The notes beneath the pieces are model-generated. The model worked only from the letters and a program-made list of their open reading frames with translations, ran no database searches and was not told the DNA's origin. From contig NZ_AHAM01000168.1 in the NCBI RefSeq assembly GCF_000236565.1, positions 1 to 63,242 of the forward strand: a DNA stretch of 63,242 nt. The letters run 5' to 3'. Numbering within the stretch: position 1 is the stretch's first letter; the number at the start of each line of letters is the position of its first letter. Source of the DNA: Mesorhizobium alhagi CCNWXJ12-2 (GTDB taxonomy: Bacteria > Pseudomonadota > Alphaproteobacteria > Rhizobiales > Rhizobiaceae). Both the position numbers and the translations under genes were made by a program. Positions 34,637 to 43,935 of this stretch are shown in pieces.

Positions 34637-36730
34637 ATGCTCCATGCCGAGATGAACATCGCAACCCGTGATTCGAATTTCCAGTCACCTTACCTCGCCA
34701 AGCTGAACGCCGGGCAACGCGCCGCCGTGGAGCATGGCGGTGGCGGGATCGCTGGCCCTCTGCTGATCATCGCCGGCGCCGGATCGGGCAAGACGAATAC
34801 ATTGGCGCATCGGGTCGCGCATCTCATCGTCAACGGCGCCGATCCCCGGCGCATTCTGCTGATGACCTTTTCGAGACGCGCCGCGGCCGAGATGACCCGC
34901 AGGGTGGAGAGGATCGCCTGCGAGGTGCTCGGCGACAAGGCGTCGATCGTCACGGACGGGCTGAACTGGGCTGGCACCTTCCATGCAATCGGCGCACGGC
35001 TGCTGCGGGACTACGCGCTCGATATCGGACTCGATCCGGCCTTCACCATCCATGACCGCGAGGATTCGGCCGACCTGATGAATCTGGTCCGGCACGAACT
35101 CGGCTTTTCCAAAACGGAGAGCCGCTTTCCGACGAAGGGTACATGTCTTGCGATCTATTCGCGGGCGGTGAATTCGCAGGAGCCGCTCGACGAGGTCTTG
35201 CGCCGGAGCTTCCCCTGGTGCCGGAGCTGGAGCGCGGAACTGAAGCAGCTGTTTGCGGGCTACGTCGAGGCCAAGCAGACCGAAAGCGTGCTGGATTACG
35301 ATGACCTCCTGCTCTACTGGGCCGAGATGGCGAAGGAGGTCGCCATCGCAGAGCATCTCGCATCGCGCTTCGATCACGTCCTGGTCGACGAATACCAGGA
35401 TACGAACCGGCTTCAGGCGTCGATCCTGCTTGCCTTGAAACCGGATGGCTCGGGCCTGACCGTCGTCGGCGACGATGCCCAGTCGATCTATTCGTTCAGG
35501 GCCGCGGAGGTCCGCAACATCCTGGATTTCCCGCAGCAATTTGCCCACCCGGCTGAGGTGGTGACGCTCGACCAGAACTACCGCTCGACCGACGCGATAT
35601 TGGCTGCCGCGAACGCTGTCATCGGCGAGGCGGCGGAGCGCTTCACCAAGGATTTGTGGACCGAACGCAGGTCAGCGGAGAAGCCAAGGCTTGTGACCGT
35701 GCGGGATGAAGCCGATCAGGCAAATTTCGTCTGTGAGACGGTGCTGGCCGAACGGGAAGGGGGGACCGCGCTCAAGGCGCAGGCGGTGCTGTTCCGGGCG
35801 TCGCATCACAGCGGCCCGGTCGAAGTCGAGCTTACAAGGCGAAACATTCCGTTTATCAAATTCGGCGGCCTGAAATTCCTGGACTCTGCCCACGTGAAAG
35901 ACGTGCTCGCCGTGCTTCGTTTCGCCGAAAATCCGCGCGATCGCGTGGCCGGCTTTCGGGTTCTCCAGCTGCTGCCGGGCGTCGGACCGTCGACCGCCGG
36001 CAACGTCATCGATACCCTGGGGCAAACTCTGAACGCCGTGATCGGTCTGTCGGCCGCCCGCATCCCGCAAAGAACCGAAGCGGACTGGCCGGCCTTCGTC
36101 GACCTCTTCACCAACTTGCGGACAAAATCATCGTGGCCCGCCGATCTCGAGCAGGTCCGCCTATGGTACGAGCCGCATCTCCAGCGGATCCATGAAGACG
36201 CAACCGCCCGTCGCGCCGACCTTCTGCAGCTTGAGCAGATCGGTTCGGGCTACCCATCGCGCGAACGCTTCCTGACCGATCTCACACTCGATCCGCCCGA
36301 TGCGACGAGCGATCATGCCGGCCCGCCGCATCTCGATGAAGACTACCTGATCCTCTCCACCATCCACTCGGCGAAGGGCCAGGAATGGAAGAGCGTGTGC
36401 GTCCTGAATGCCGTGGATGGCTGCATCCCGATCGACCTGGCGACTGGCGAGGAGGCCGATATCGAAGAGGAGCGCCGGCTGCTTTACGTGGCGATGACCC
36501 GGACGAAAGACAGCCTGCATCTCGTCACGCCGCAGCGCTTCTACACCCACGGTCAGGCGTCGCGTGGCGATCGCCACGTCTATGCATCGCGCACGCGGTT
36601 CATACCTGCTTCGACCCTGTCGAACTTCCAGCAGGTGGCCTGGACGGATCGCCGCGAAACAAGACCCGGGGCCGCAAAACCGGAAATCCGGGTCGATCTC
36701 GGCGCCAGGATGCGCGGCCACTGGAAATAG
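34637..36730 (+). CDS. UvrD/Rep-family superfamily 1 DNA helicase
   Basis: A 697-aa SF1A helicase. Motif I is GAGSGKT (47-53), motif Ia LLMTFSRRAAAEMTRR, motif II VDEYQDTN, motif III VVGDDAQSIYSFR, motif IV LDQNYRST, motif V STIHSAKGQEWKSVCV and motif VI EERRLLYVAMTRTK. It is a complete helicase, near UvrD/PcrA length, moving 3'-5' on single-stranded DNA. The start is ATG 34637, with ATG 34652 as an alternative. A DUF2161 nuclease-like gene follows by 29 bp, suggesting a helicase-nuclease pair for repair. Confidence 0.92.
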   Translation: MLHAEMNIATRDSNFQSPYLAKLNAGQRAAVEHGGGGIAGPLLIIAGAGSGKTNTLAHRVAHLIVNGADPRRILLMTFSRRAAAEMTRRVERIACEVLGDKASIVTDGLNWAGTFHAIGARLLRDYALDIGLDPAFTIHDREDSADLMNLVRHELGFSKTESRFPTKGTCLAIYSRAVNSQEPLDEVLRRSFPWCRSWSAELKQLFAGYVEAKQTESVLDYDDLLLYWAEMAKEVAIAEHLASRFDHVLVDEYQDTNRLQASILLALKPDGSGLTVVGDDAQSIYSFRAAEVRNILDFPQQFAHPAEVVTLDQNYRSTDAILAAANAVIGEAAERFTKDLWTERRSAEKPRLVTVRDEADQANFVCETVLAEREGGTALKAQAVLFRASHHSGPVEVELTRRNIPFIKFGGLKFLDSAHVKDVLAVLRFAENPRDRVAGFRVLQLLPGVGPSTAGNVIDTLGQTLNAVIGLSAARIPQRTEADWPAFVDLFTNLRTKSSWPADLEQVRLWYEPHLQRIHEDATARRADLLQLEQIGSGYPSRERFLTDLTLDPPDATSDHAGPPHLDEDYLILSTIHSAKGQEWKSVCVLNAVDGCIPIDLATGEEADIEEERRLLYVAMTRTKDSLHLVTPQRFYTHGQASRGDRHVYASRTRFIPASTLSNFQQVAWTDRRETRPGAAKPEIRVDLGARMRGHWK

Positions 36731-36759
36731 AAGGGCCGAGACGGGAGAATTGTGGATTA

Positions 36760-37482
36760 ATGCTTGAGACGTCGCTCTACCCACCGGTGAAACAGTTCCT
36801 TGAACGCCTGGGTTACACCGTAAAGGGCGAAATCGGCGGATGCGATCTGTTGGCGCTGAGCGAGGATTCGCCGCCCATCGTGGTGGTGTGCGAACTCAAG
36901 CTGCAATTCAATCTTGAACTCATCCTGCAGGGCGTCGACCGAATGGCTGCCGCCGACGAAGTCTGGCTGGCGGCAAGGATGTCGGCCCGCGGAAAAGGCC
37001 GCGAGAGCGATGCCAGATTTCGAAACCTATGTCGCCGCCTCGGAATAGGACTGCTCGGCGTCACTGCCACTGACGGTGTCGAAATATTGCTGAGCCCGGC
37101 CGCGCCCTTGCCGCGACGCGATCCCAAACGGCGCTCGCGGCTGATCGACGAGCACAAACGCCGTCAGGGCGATCCCGTCGCCGGCGGCGGCTCGCGCAAC
37201 CCGATCATGACGGCCTATCGGCAGGAGGCCCTGCGGTGCGCGGCAGCGCTGGCCGACGGGCCGAGGCGGCCGCGGGATTTGCGGCCCGATTTGCCGAATG
37301 CCTACAAGATCCTGCGCCGGAACGTCTATGGATGGTTCGTCTGTGTCGAGCGCGGCGTTTACGGGCTGGCCCCCGCGGGCCACCAGGCGCTGCTGAGGTG
37401 GCCGCAACAGCCCTCGATCTCGCGAGTGGTTGACCGGGGAGGGGCGACCGGCACAACCATGGCGTCACCCGTCGAGGTCTGA
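36760..37482 (+). CDS. DUF2161 protein, putative PD-(D/E)XK nuclease with winged-helix tail
   Basis: A 240-aa protein. The N-terminal half has the nuclease-like pattern Asp29 in GGCDLLAL and E45-L-K47 in VVVCELKLQ, matching DUF2161's proposed PD-(D/E)XK core. A basic linker (RRDPKRRSRLIDEHKRRQ) leads to a C-terminal winged-helix-like part (YRQEALRCAAALADGP ... YKILRRNVYGWFVCV). ATG 36760 is chosen because GGGAGAA precedes it and upstream codons overlap the helicase. It lies 29 bp after the helicase. Its end overlaps the convergent methyltransferase tail by 18 bp. Confidence 0.8.
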   Translation: MLETSLYPPVKQFLERLGYTVKGEIGGCDLLALSEDSPPIVVVCELKLQFNLELILQGVDRMAAADEVWLAARMSARGKGRESDARFRNLCRRLGIGLLGVTATDGVEILLSPAAPLPRRDPKRRSRLIDEHKRRQGDPVAGGGSRNPIMTAYRQEALRCAAALADGPRRPRDLRPDLPNAYKILRRNVYGWFVCVERGVYGLAPAGHQALLRWPQQPSISRVVDRGGATGTTMASPVEV

Positions 37483-38532
37483 CGGCTCCCATTTCCAACC
37501 TCTATCCGCACGGGTTGGCCTTGCGGCCAACTGGAGGCGACGGGAACGGACTGCCGGAGCACCGGTCGGATGGCGGAGATCATGCCGGACCGGAAATCCG
37601 CAAACGGGGCGACATCCTTGCCATCTCAAGGAATAGCAATCACTCGAAAGGGGCGTGGAGCTGCGATGCTGCTCTACTTCGACAGGAGAAGGGACGGCAA
37701 CGGGTGGTGCCGTTTCCCGATGGCATGGAACGGTTGTTGATTTTTGTCCCGGCTTCGTCGCGCAGATTGCAAAGCGATGTTGAGTGGCACGTTCGAGAGC
37801 CTTGGGCCAACTCAGCTGTCGAGCCTGGGCGCGATGGACCGCGCCCAGTTTCCAGTCGACGAGGGGCTGCTCGAACCCGGCTTCGGTCAGCAAACGACCT
37901 ATCTCTTCCGCCCGTGCGCCGCCCGAGAAATAGACACGGGCAAGAATGCTCAGGTGGCGCCTGGCCATGACGGCGCCCTCATTGTCCACGACCCGCGACT
38001 TGCCGGTTGTGAGCTTCTCCCAAAGTTCCCGCAAATTCGTCGCCCAGTTGCGGCTGGCAAAATCGCCGTCGATCACCAGCAGCTTGCCGCCGGGCTTCAG
38101 CAGCGAGAACCATTCGGCAAACGCGGTCTTCGGATCGAGCAGCGTCCAGACCAGGTGACGAGTGACGATGACATCGTAGCTCGCTCTGTCCTCAAGCGTC
38201 CGCTCGGCATCCCCTATGATGAAGCGTATACCAGCGCCGCGTTTTTGTGCCTTGGCGCGCGCCTTGGCGAGCATGGCTTCCGACCAGTCGAGGCCCGTCA
38301 CCACAAATCCCAGATCGTGCATCAGATGCGAAATAACGCCTGTCCCACAGGCGAGATCCAGAGACGCCCGCCCGGCGCCGGGTCCAAGGTGCCTGCTTAT
38401 GAGCGCATGCCAGGCGGCGCGCTCCTGCTCGGAAAAAATCTCGTGGCCGACTTGCAGGTCGAACGTCTCTGCGCGGTCGGACCAATAATCCCGGATTTCG
38501 TCGCGCAACGAATAGTTTGCGTGAGCCGTCAT
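37465..38532 (-). CDS. Class I SAM methyltransferase with unusual C-terminal tail
   Basis: A 355-aa frame. Residues up to about 265 form a UbiE-like methyltransferase: YWSDRAETFD, motif I LDLACGTGVISHLM, TGLDWSEAMLAKA and LLKPGGKLLVIDGDF. The body would normally end near HRFAICATKPG. The following ~90 residues are Pro-, Ser- and Arg-rich without resemblance to any domain and run into the DUF2161 gene, suggesting loss of the original stop. ATG 38532 (MTAHANYS) is preferred to TTG 38553. It is divergent from the iron transporter with an IRO box between, so iron control is possible. Confidence 0.8.
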   Translation of the reverse strand: MTAHANYSLRDEIRDYWSDRAETFDLQVGHEIFSEQERAAWHALISRHLGPGAGRASLDLACGTGVISHLMHDLGFVVTGLDWSEAMLAKARAKAQKRGAGIRFIIGDAERTLEDRASYDVIVTRHLVWTLLDPKTAFAEWFSLLKPGGKLLVIDGDFASRNWATNLRELWEKLTTGKSRVVDNEGAVMARRHLSILARVYFSGGARAEEIGRLLTEAGFEQPLVDWKLGAVHRAQARQLSWPKALERATQHRFAICATKPGQKSTTVPCHRETAPPVAVPSPVEVEQHRSSTPLSSDCYSLRWQGCRPVCGFPVRHDLRHPTGAPAVRSRRLQLAARPTRADRGWKWEPSDLDG

Positions 38533-38589
38533 CGCCCGAAACGCTCTCCCCAAAAGCGGTAAATTGGAATTGCTCTAAAAGATAATTCT

Positions 38590-38604
38590 TGATTACGCAA
38601 TTCA
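38590..38604. promoter_or_regulatory. IRO box (RirA-type iron-responsive operator)
   Basis: TGA-TTACGCAAT-TCA fits TGA-N9-TCA exactly, the core of the RirA operator in Rhizobiales. It lies 44 bp upstream of the iron-binding protein ATG and 57 bp upstream of the divergent methyltransferase. The match is seen; regulation by RirA is inferred from consensus and context. Confidence 0.6.
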
Positions 38605-38648
38605 TGTTTTCTAAGCCGGGCCTGCAAACTGAATTTGCGAGAGCACAA

Positions 38649-39779
38649 ATGATTTTGAAGTCGATATTTGCAGCCGCAGTCGCCCTCGCGGCGTTCATGC
38701 CACTAACCTACGGCGCGCACGCCGAGACCGTCACCGACATCGCCGGCCGCACGGTCGAGGTGAAGACGCCGGTCGAGAACGTCATCCTCGGCGAAGGCCG
38801 GCAGATCTACCTGATCGCCGCGCTCGATACCGACAACCCATTCAAAAGGATTGTCGGCTGGCGCCAGGATTTCTCCCAAGCCGACCCCGACAATTACGCC
38901 GTTTACCTCGAAAAATTCCCCAAAATGGCGGAAATCCCGACCTTCGGCGGTTTCAAGGACGGCACACTCGATGTCGAGCAGGCCATCGCGCTTCAGCCGG
39001 ACGTGATGATCATGAACATCGAGTCCAAGCAGGCGACCGAAGACGCGCAATACATCGAAAAGCTCGCCGCCGTCGGCATTCCTGTCGTCTATGTCGACTT
39101 CCGCGAGCATCCCTTCACCAACACCGAGCCGAGCATGCGCCTCATCGGCAAGCTCTTTGGCCAGGAAGAGCGGGCCGAGGCGTTCATCGCCTACCGCGCG
39201 GCCCAGATCGCACGGGTCACCGAGGTGATCGCAAAGAATGATCCAAAGCGCCCGACCGTCTTCATCGAGCGCGCCGGGGGCTATTCCGACGATTGCTGCA
39301 TGAGCTTCGGCAACGACAATTTCGGCAAGTTCGTCGAGATGGCCGGCGGCCGGAATATCGCGGCGGAGCTGATCCCGGGCACCTTTGGCGCGCTTAATCC
39401 CGAACAGATCATCGCAAGCAATCCCGACCAGGTGATTGTGACGGGCGGTAATTGGGACGCCTATGTGCCGGGCGGCAAATGGGTCGGCGTCGGCCCCGGC
39501 GCGGACAAAGCGGAAGCATTGAAGAAACTCAAGGGCCTGACGGAACGGCCCGCCCTCACGGGCGTCAAGGCGGTGGAGAACGCACAGATACACGCCATCT
39601 GGCACCAGGTCTACAACAGCCCGTATCAGTTCGTCGCCATTCAGCAGATGGCCAAATGGCTGCACCCCGACCTGTTCGCCGATCTGGACGCCGAGGCGAC
39701 CTTCAAGGAACTGCACGAGAAGTTCCTGCCGGTAGACTATAGGCCCGGCCATTGGGTCTCGCTCTCCGATGAACAGTGA
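38649..39779 (+). CDS. Iron-siderophore ABC transporter, periplasmic binding protein
   Basis: A 376-aa FepB/FhuD-type (PF01497) binding protein. The signal peptide MILKSIFAAAVALAAF ends near AHA-ET. The two lobes are joined by a rigid helix: TVTDIAGRTVEVKTPVENVI at the start, LQPDVMIMN, and SNPDQVIVTGGNWDAY. An adjacent Cys pair (YSDDCCMSFG) is unusual. ATG 38649 is preferred to upstream alternatives because it gives a proper signal peptide. First gene of a three-gene importer; it overlaps the permease by 11 bp. Confidence 0.92.
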   Translation: MILKSIFAAAVALAAFMPLTYGAHAETVTDIAGRTVEVKTPVENVILGEGRQIYLIAALDTDNPFKRIVGWRQDFSQADPDNYAVYLEKFPKMAEIPTFGGFKDGTLDVEQAIALQPDVMIMNIESKQATEDAQYIEKLAAVGIPVVYVDFREHPFTNTEPSMRLIGKLFGQEERAEAFIAYRAAQIARVTEVIAKNDPKRPTVFIERAGGYSDDCCMSFGNDNFGKFVEMAGGRNIAAELIPGTFGALNPEQIIASNPDQVIVTGGNWDAYVPGGKWVGVGPGADKAEALKKLKGLTERPALTGVKAVENAQIHAIWHQVYNSPYQFVAIQQMAKWLHPDLFADLDAEATFKELHEKFLPVDYRPGHWVSLSDEQ

Positions 39780-40836
39780 ACCTGCGGCACTGTCAGCTAA
39801 AGAAGGGCGGGGCCTCTACCGCGCCCTCGTCCTGCGCAAGCAACTCATTCTCGCGGGGCTCGCACTGGCGCTGCTCCTGAGCCTTTGTATAGACCTCGCG
39901 ATCGGACCCGCGAGCTACAGCCTTGACCAGGTGGTGCTGGCGCTCCTTTCTCCCGACAGCGTGCCGCTTCAGGTACGCGTGGTGCTGTGGGAAATCCGGC
40001 TTCCCATCGCGCTGATGGCAGTGGTCGTGGGCGCAGCGCTCTCGGTCGCCGGGGCCCAGATGCAGACCATCCTCAACAATCCGCTCGCAAGCCCGTTCAC
40101 GCTCGGCATTTCGGCGGCTGCCAGCTTCGGCGCCGCGCTGGCGCTCGCCTTCGGCGTCGCGCTCGTCCCCGCGGCAATCGAGTATGTCGTGCCGCTCAAC
40201 GCCTTCGTGGTTGCGATGCTGACCGCGCTCGTCATCCACCTGCTGAGCCTGAAGCGCGGCGTGACGGTCGAAACCATCGTGCTTCTCGGCATCGCGCTCG
40301 TATTCACCTTCAATGCGCTGCTGTCGCTCGTCCAGTATCTCTCCTCAGAGCAGGCGCTCGCCGCTGTCGTGTTCTGGACGATGGGAAGCCTCACCAAGGC
40401 CACCTGGCCCAAGCTCATCATCACCAGTCTCATCCTTCTCGCAACGCTTCCGATATTCGCACGCCGCGCCTGGGCGCTGACGGCTCTGCGCTTGGGTGAA
40501 GACAAGGCCGCAAGCTTCGGGGTCAAGGTCTCGCGCCTGAGGCTCGAAACCATGATGATGGTGAGCCTGCTCGCCGCCATTCCCGTCGCATTCGTCGGCA
40601 CGATCGGCTTCATCGGCCTGGTCGGCCCGCACATTGCCCGCATGCTGATCGGCGAGGATCAGCGCTTCTTTCTGCCTGCCTCGGCTCTCTCGGGGGCGCT
40701 TATTCTTTCGGCGAGTTCGGTCGTCAGCAAGTCGCTCATTCCAGGCACGATCTTCCCGATCGGCATCGTCACCTCGCTTGTCGGCATTCCCTTCTTCATC
40801 TCGCTGATCCTCTCGAATGTGAGACGCTCATGGTAA
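39769..40836 (+). CDS. Iron-siderophore ABC transporter permease (FecCD family)
   Basis: A 355-aa BtuC/FecCD permease with about ten membrane helices. Family signatures are EIRLPIALMAVVVGAALSVAG, MQTILNNPLASPFTLGIS and the C-terminal FIGLVGPHIARMLIGEDQ, which contacts the ATPase. A single permease gene implies a homodimer. It overlaps both the binding protein gene and the ATPase gene. Confidence 0.93.
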   Translation: MNSEPAALSAKEGRGLYRALVLRKQLILAGLALALLLSLCIDLAIGPASYSLDQVVLALLSPDSVPLQVRVVLWEIRLPIALMAVVVGAALSVAGAQMQTILNNPLASPFTLGISAAASFGAALALAFGVALVPAAIEYVVPLNAFVVAMLTALVIHLLSLKRGVTVETIVLLGIALVFTFNALLSLVQYLSSEQALAAVVFWTMGSLTKATWPKLIITSLILLATLPIFARRAWALTALRLGEDKAASFGVKVSRLRLETMMMVSLLAAIPVAFVGTIGFIGLVGPHIARMLIGEDQRFFLPASALSGALILSASSVVSKSLIPGTIFPIGIVTSLVGIPFFISLILSNVRRSW

Positions 40837-41615
40837 CGATCAGGCTCGATGGTCTCGGAGCTTTTCACGGGGCGCGGCTCGTGCTTTCGGGCATTTCAAC
40901 TCCCACCTTCCGAGGTGGCGAGGTGGTCGCCGTCATCGGGCCCAACGCAGCGGGCAAGTCGCCGCTCTTCAAGCGCATCCAGGGCCTTTTGAAGGGCCCC
41001 GGGAGCGTCTGTCTCGAGGGAGCGGCGAAGGGACCGGACGGCATCTGCTACATGCCGCAGGATACGGCAGCCAACGCGGTGCTGACCGTCTATGAATCGA
41101 TCCTGCTCGCCCGCAAGCAGGGCTCGGCCTGGGCGGTCGGCGACGGCGACCTCGCTCTCATAGACGGCATCCTGGCCGCACTCAGCATCTCGGATATCGC
41201 CTTTCGCAATGTCGGAGAACTGAGCGGGGGGCAAAGGCAGGTGGTAAGCATCGCCCAGACCCTTGCCCGCGAACCTGAAATCCTGCTGATGGACGAGCCG
41301 ACGTCCGCGCTCGACTTGCACCGGCAGGTCGAGGTGCTGAGCTTCATGCGCGGGCTTGCGCGCACGCACGGCATTGCCGTGCTGATCGCACTTCACGACC
41401 TCAATCAGGCCCTGCGCTTCGCCGACAAATGCATTGTCATCGCCGAGGGCCGGATGTTCGCCTGCGGTACGCCGGAAGATGTTGTCACGCCGGCGCTCTT
41501 GCGCGATGTGTATCGCGTCGAGGCGCGGGTCGAGCGATGCTCGCGGGGCATCGGTCACGTAATGGTGGATGGCGTCGCGGATGGAACGGCAGCGACTGCG
41601 TCGATAGCAGCTTAG
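40830..41615 (+). CDS. Iron-siderophore ABC transporter ATPase with altered Walker A
   Basis: A 261-aa FepC-type ATPase. Signature LSGGQRQ, Walker B EILLMDEPTSALD, D-loop and H-loop IALHDLNQ are normal. The P-loop reads GPNAAGKSPLFK: Pro45 stands where nearly all family members have Thr, so a single ACG to CCG change (codon 40962-40964) would explain it. The Q-loop (CYMPQD) is intact. The substitution may lower ATP use or reflect a sequencing error. Third gene of the importer. Confidence 0.9.
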   Translation: MVTIRLDGLGAFHGARLVLSGISTPTFRGGEVVAVIGPNAAGKSPLFKRIQGLLKGPGSVCLEGAAKGPDGICYMPQDTAANAVLTVYESILLARKQGSAWAVGDGDLALIDGILAALSISDIAFRNVGELSGGQRQVVSIAQTLAREPEILLMDEPTSALDLHRQVEVLSFMRGLARTHGIAVLIALHDLNQALRFADKCIVIAEGRMFACGTPEDVVTPALLRDVYRVEARVERCSRGIGHVMVDGVADGTAATASIAA

Positions 41616-41726
41616 CCGTCATCGGACATTCCGGCCGCCAATTGGCGTCTCGGAAGCGGGCGTTCAGCCAGAGACGAACACCCCATCTTAGGCCAGCAAG
41701 AGATCGCAACAGCGCTCGTCGAGAGA

Positions 41727-42656
41727 CTAAGGCATTACCATGCGCGCCTCCCAGCGCCCGTCCATGACAGAGCGGCGCACGAGGTCGAGGATCAGGCTGC
41801 GGACGGCTTCCAGCGCATAGGTCGCCGGGCGGTCGGCCATCTCGCAGACATAGAGCGTGCGCGACAATTCCGGCTCGACGATCGGGCGATAATGCAGCAG
41901 GCCGCTCTCAATGTGCTCGTACATGAACAGCTTGGTGCCGATGGCGCAGCCCAGGCCGGCGGCGAGCGAGGCGCCGATGGCGTGGACCGAGTTCATCTGC
42001 AGCTTGGCGCGGCCTTCGAGTTTCCTGAGAAGGTTGGTGTCGTCCATCAGAGCACGTGCCGAGATGCCCTGCCTGAGCAGGATCATCGGCAGGTCGAGGA
42101 TATCGGCGAACCGGACCGGCGTATCTCTATCGCCGATGATGGCGCGAGTGCCAACCAGCACCATCTGCTCCTCCAGCACGGCCTGGGTCTTCAGGCGCGG
42201 GTCGGCAGGCGGATTGTAGACCAGTGCGATGTCGACCTCCGATGCCATCAGATGCATCAGCGTCGAACCGGACAGACTCTCCGACAGGGAAAGCCGGACC
42301 TTGGGATAGTCGGACACGATGCGCCGCGCGAGATCCACACCGATCGCCTTGACCGCCGAATAGGCCATGCCCACCGAGACCTCACCCGCAATCTCGGTGC
42401 CGGCCTCGCGGATGTCCTTCTCCGCAGCGGACATGGCCTTGAGGATCGATTTGGCGTGGACATAAAGCCGTTCGCCGGCCGCGGTCGGTTGCAGGCCGCG
42501 CGGCTTGCGCACGAAAAGCGGCGCGCCGAACTCCGCCTCGAGATTGGCGAGGTGATGGCTGAGCGCGGACACGGCGACGCGGCAGGTCCCGGCCGCATTG
42601 GACAGCGTCCCCTGCTCGTATATGGCGGCAAAGTAGCGAAGCTGACGCGAGTCCAT
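41727..42656 (-). CDS. LysR-family regulator of the CoA-transferase/TRAP locus
   Basis: A 309-aa LysR regulator of the Nac/CbbR-like branch: MDSRQLRYFAAIYEQGTLSN, helix-turn-helix VAVSALSHHLANLEAEFG, and effector domain from EVSVGMAYSAVKAIGVDLA. The start is set at ATG 42656, where the family begins; an upstream ATG at 42695 adds 13 residues. It is divergent from the CoA-transferase gene (94 bp), so it very likely activates the catabolic and transport genes in response to their substrate or its CoA ester. Confidence 0.9.
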   Translation of the reverse strand: MDSRQLRYFAAIYEQGTLSNAAGTCRVAVSALSHHLANLEAEFGAPLFVRKPRGLQPTAAGERLYVHAKSILKAMSAAEKDIREAGTEIAGEVSVGMAYSAVKAIGVDLARRIVSDYPKVRLSLSESLSGSTLMHLMASEVDIALVYNPPADPRLKTQAVLEEQMVLVGTRAIIGDRDTPVRFADILDLPMILLRQGISARALMDDTNLLRKLEGRAKLQMNSVHAIGASLAAGLGCAIGTKLFMYEHIESGLLHYRPIVEPELSRTLYVCEMADRPATYALEAVRSLILDLVRRSVMDGRWEARMVMP

Positions 42657-42750
42657 CGGTGGTTTCTGAATTTTCGAAAGGTGGCTTAGAAACATTATGA
42701 TTTTCCGACGGCGTCCGCAACGCTAGCGTACGGCGTTCGAGGAGAATGAA

Positions 42751-43935
42751 ATGGACCAGAGCTTCCGGCCCCTTGAGGGGATCAGGGTAGTCGAGATGAG
42801 CCACATGATCATGGGCCCGTCCTGTGGCATGTTCCTCGGCATGCTCGGCGCGGAGGTGATCAAGGTCGAGCCGCCGGAGGGCGACAAGACGCGAAACCTG
42901 ACCGGCATGGGCCGTCCGTTTTTCCCGCTGTTCAATCGCGGCAAGAAGTCTGTGCAACTCGACCTCAAATCGGAGGAGGGGCGCCGCGCGCTCGACGCGC
43001 TGCTCGCCACTGCCGACGTCTTTGTCGAAAACTTCCGGGACGCTTCACTGTCGAAGATGGGCGCCGATCTCGACGAACTCCGTACGCGCCATCCGCGCCT
43101 GATCATCGCCTCGCACAAGGGTTTTCTCAGCGGTCCGTACCAGGATCGCACGGCGCTCGACGAAGTAGTCCAGATGATGACGGGCCTCGCCTACATGACC
43201 GGGCCGACCGGACGGCCGCTGCGGGTCGGCTCCTCGGCCAACGACATCATGGGCGGGCTGTTCGGTGCATTCTCCGTGCTGGCGGTGCTGATGGAGCGCA
43301 AGGAGACCGGCAAGGGCCGCAGCCTGCGCGTCGGCCTGTTCGAGAACTGCCTGCTTCTGGTCGCTCAGCACATGGTGCAGTTCGAACTCGAGGGCACCAA
43401 CCCGCCGCCGATGCCCGAGAGGACCTTCTCCTGGCCGGTCTATGACATCTTCGATACGGCTGACGGCCGCCAGATGTTCGTCGGCGCCGTCACCGAGGGG
43501 CAATGGACGGCGCTGTGCCAGTTGCTGGGGCTCGACGAATTGCTCGCCGATCCCGGGCTGCAGGCGCGCATGGATCAGATAGACGCGCGCGCCCGGACGA
43601 TCCCTATAGTGGCAAGGGCCATCGCATCGCGTCAGTCGGAACAGCTTGCTGAGGCCTTCGAAAAGCTCGGCATTCCATATTCGCCGATCGCCAAGCCGTC
43701 GGACATGTATTCGGACCCGCACGTGATGCGGCCGGGAGGACTGGCGACATCGAGACTGCCGGACGGCCAGAGCTTCCGAGCGCCTTCGCTGCCATTCGAC
43801 GTCGATGGGATCATGCTGACGGGCGGCGGCGACGTGCCGGCGCTGGGACAGGATACGGGCGCGGTGTTGGGATCGCTCGGTCTCGACGCTGAGGCGATCG
43901 GCAAGGCGCAGGGCGCAGCGAGAAAAGCGGCATGA
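42751..43935 (+). CDS. Class III (CaiB/BaiF) CoA-transferase
   Basis: A 394-aa family III CoA-transferase. It begins PLEGIRVVEMSHMIMGP, carries GAEVIKVEPPEGDKTR, NRGKKSVQLDLKSEEGR and ENFRDASLSKMG. The catalytic Asp is in RTALDEVVQMMTGLAYMTG. These enzymes move CoA from donors such as succinyl-CoA to organic acids. The HMG-CoA-lyase-like gene overlaps by ATGA. With a dicarboxylate TRAP system alongside, a C5-C6 branched or hydroxy dicarboxylate is the probable acceptor. Confidence 0.92.
   Translation: MDQSFRPLEGIRVVEMSHMIMGPSCGMFLGMLGAEVIKVEPPEGDKTRNLTGMGRPFFPLFNRGKKSVQLDLKSEEGRRALDALLATADVFVENFRDASLSKMGADLDELRTRHPRLIIASHKGFLSGPYQDRTALDEVVQMMTGLAYMTGPTGRPLRVGSSANDIMGGLFGAFSVLAVLMERKETGKGRSLRVGLFENCLLLVAQHMVQFELEGTNPPPMPERTFSWPVYDIFDTADGRQMFVGAVTEGQWTALCQLLGLDELLADPGLQARMDQIDARARTIPIVARAIASRQSEQLAEAFEKLGIPYSPIAKPSDMYSDPHVMRPGGLATSRLPDGQSFRAPSLPFDVDGIMLTGGGDVPALGQDTGAVLGSLGLDAEAIGKAQGAARKAA

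Noticed and set aside
36385-36759. Upstream extension of the DUF2161 frame
   Set aside because: It overlaps the helicase C-terminal motifs; a ribosome site and the domain start both point to ATG 36760.
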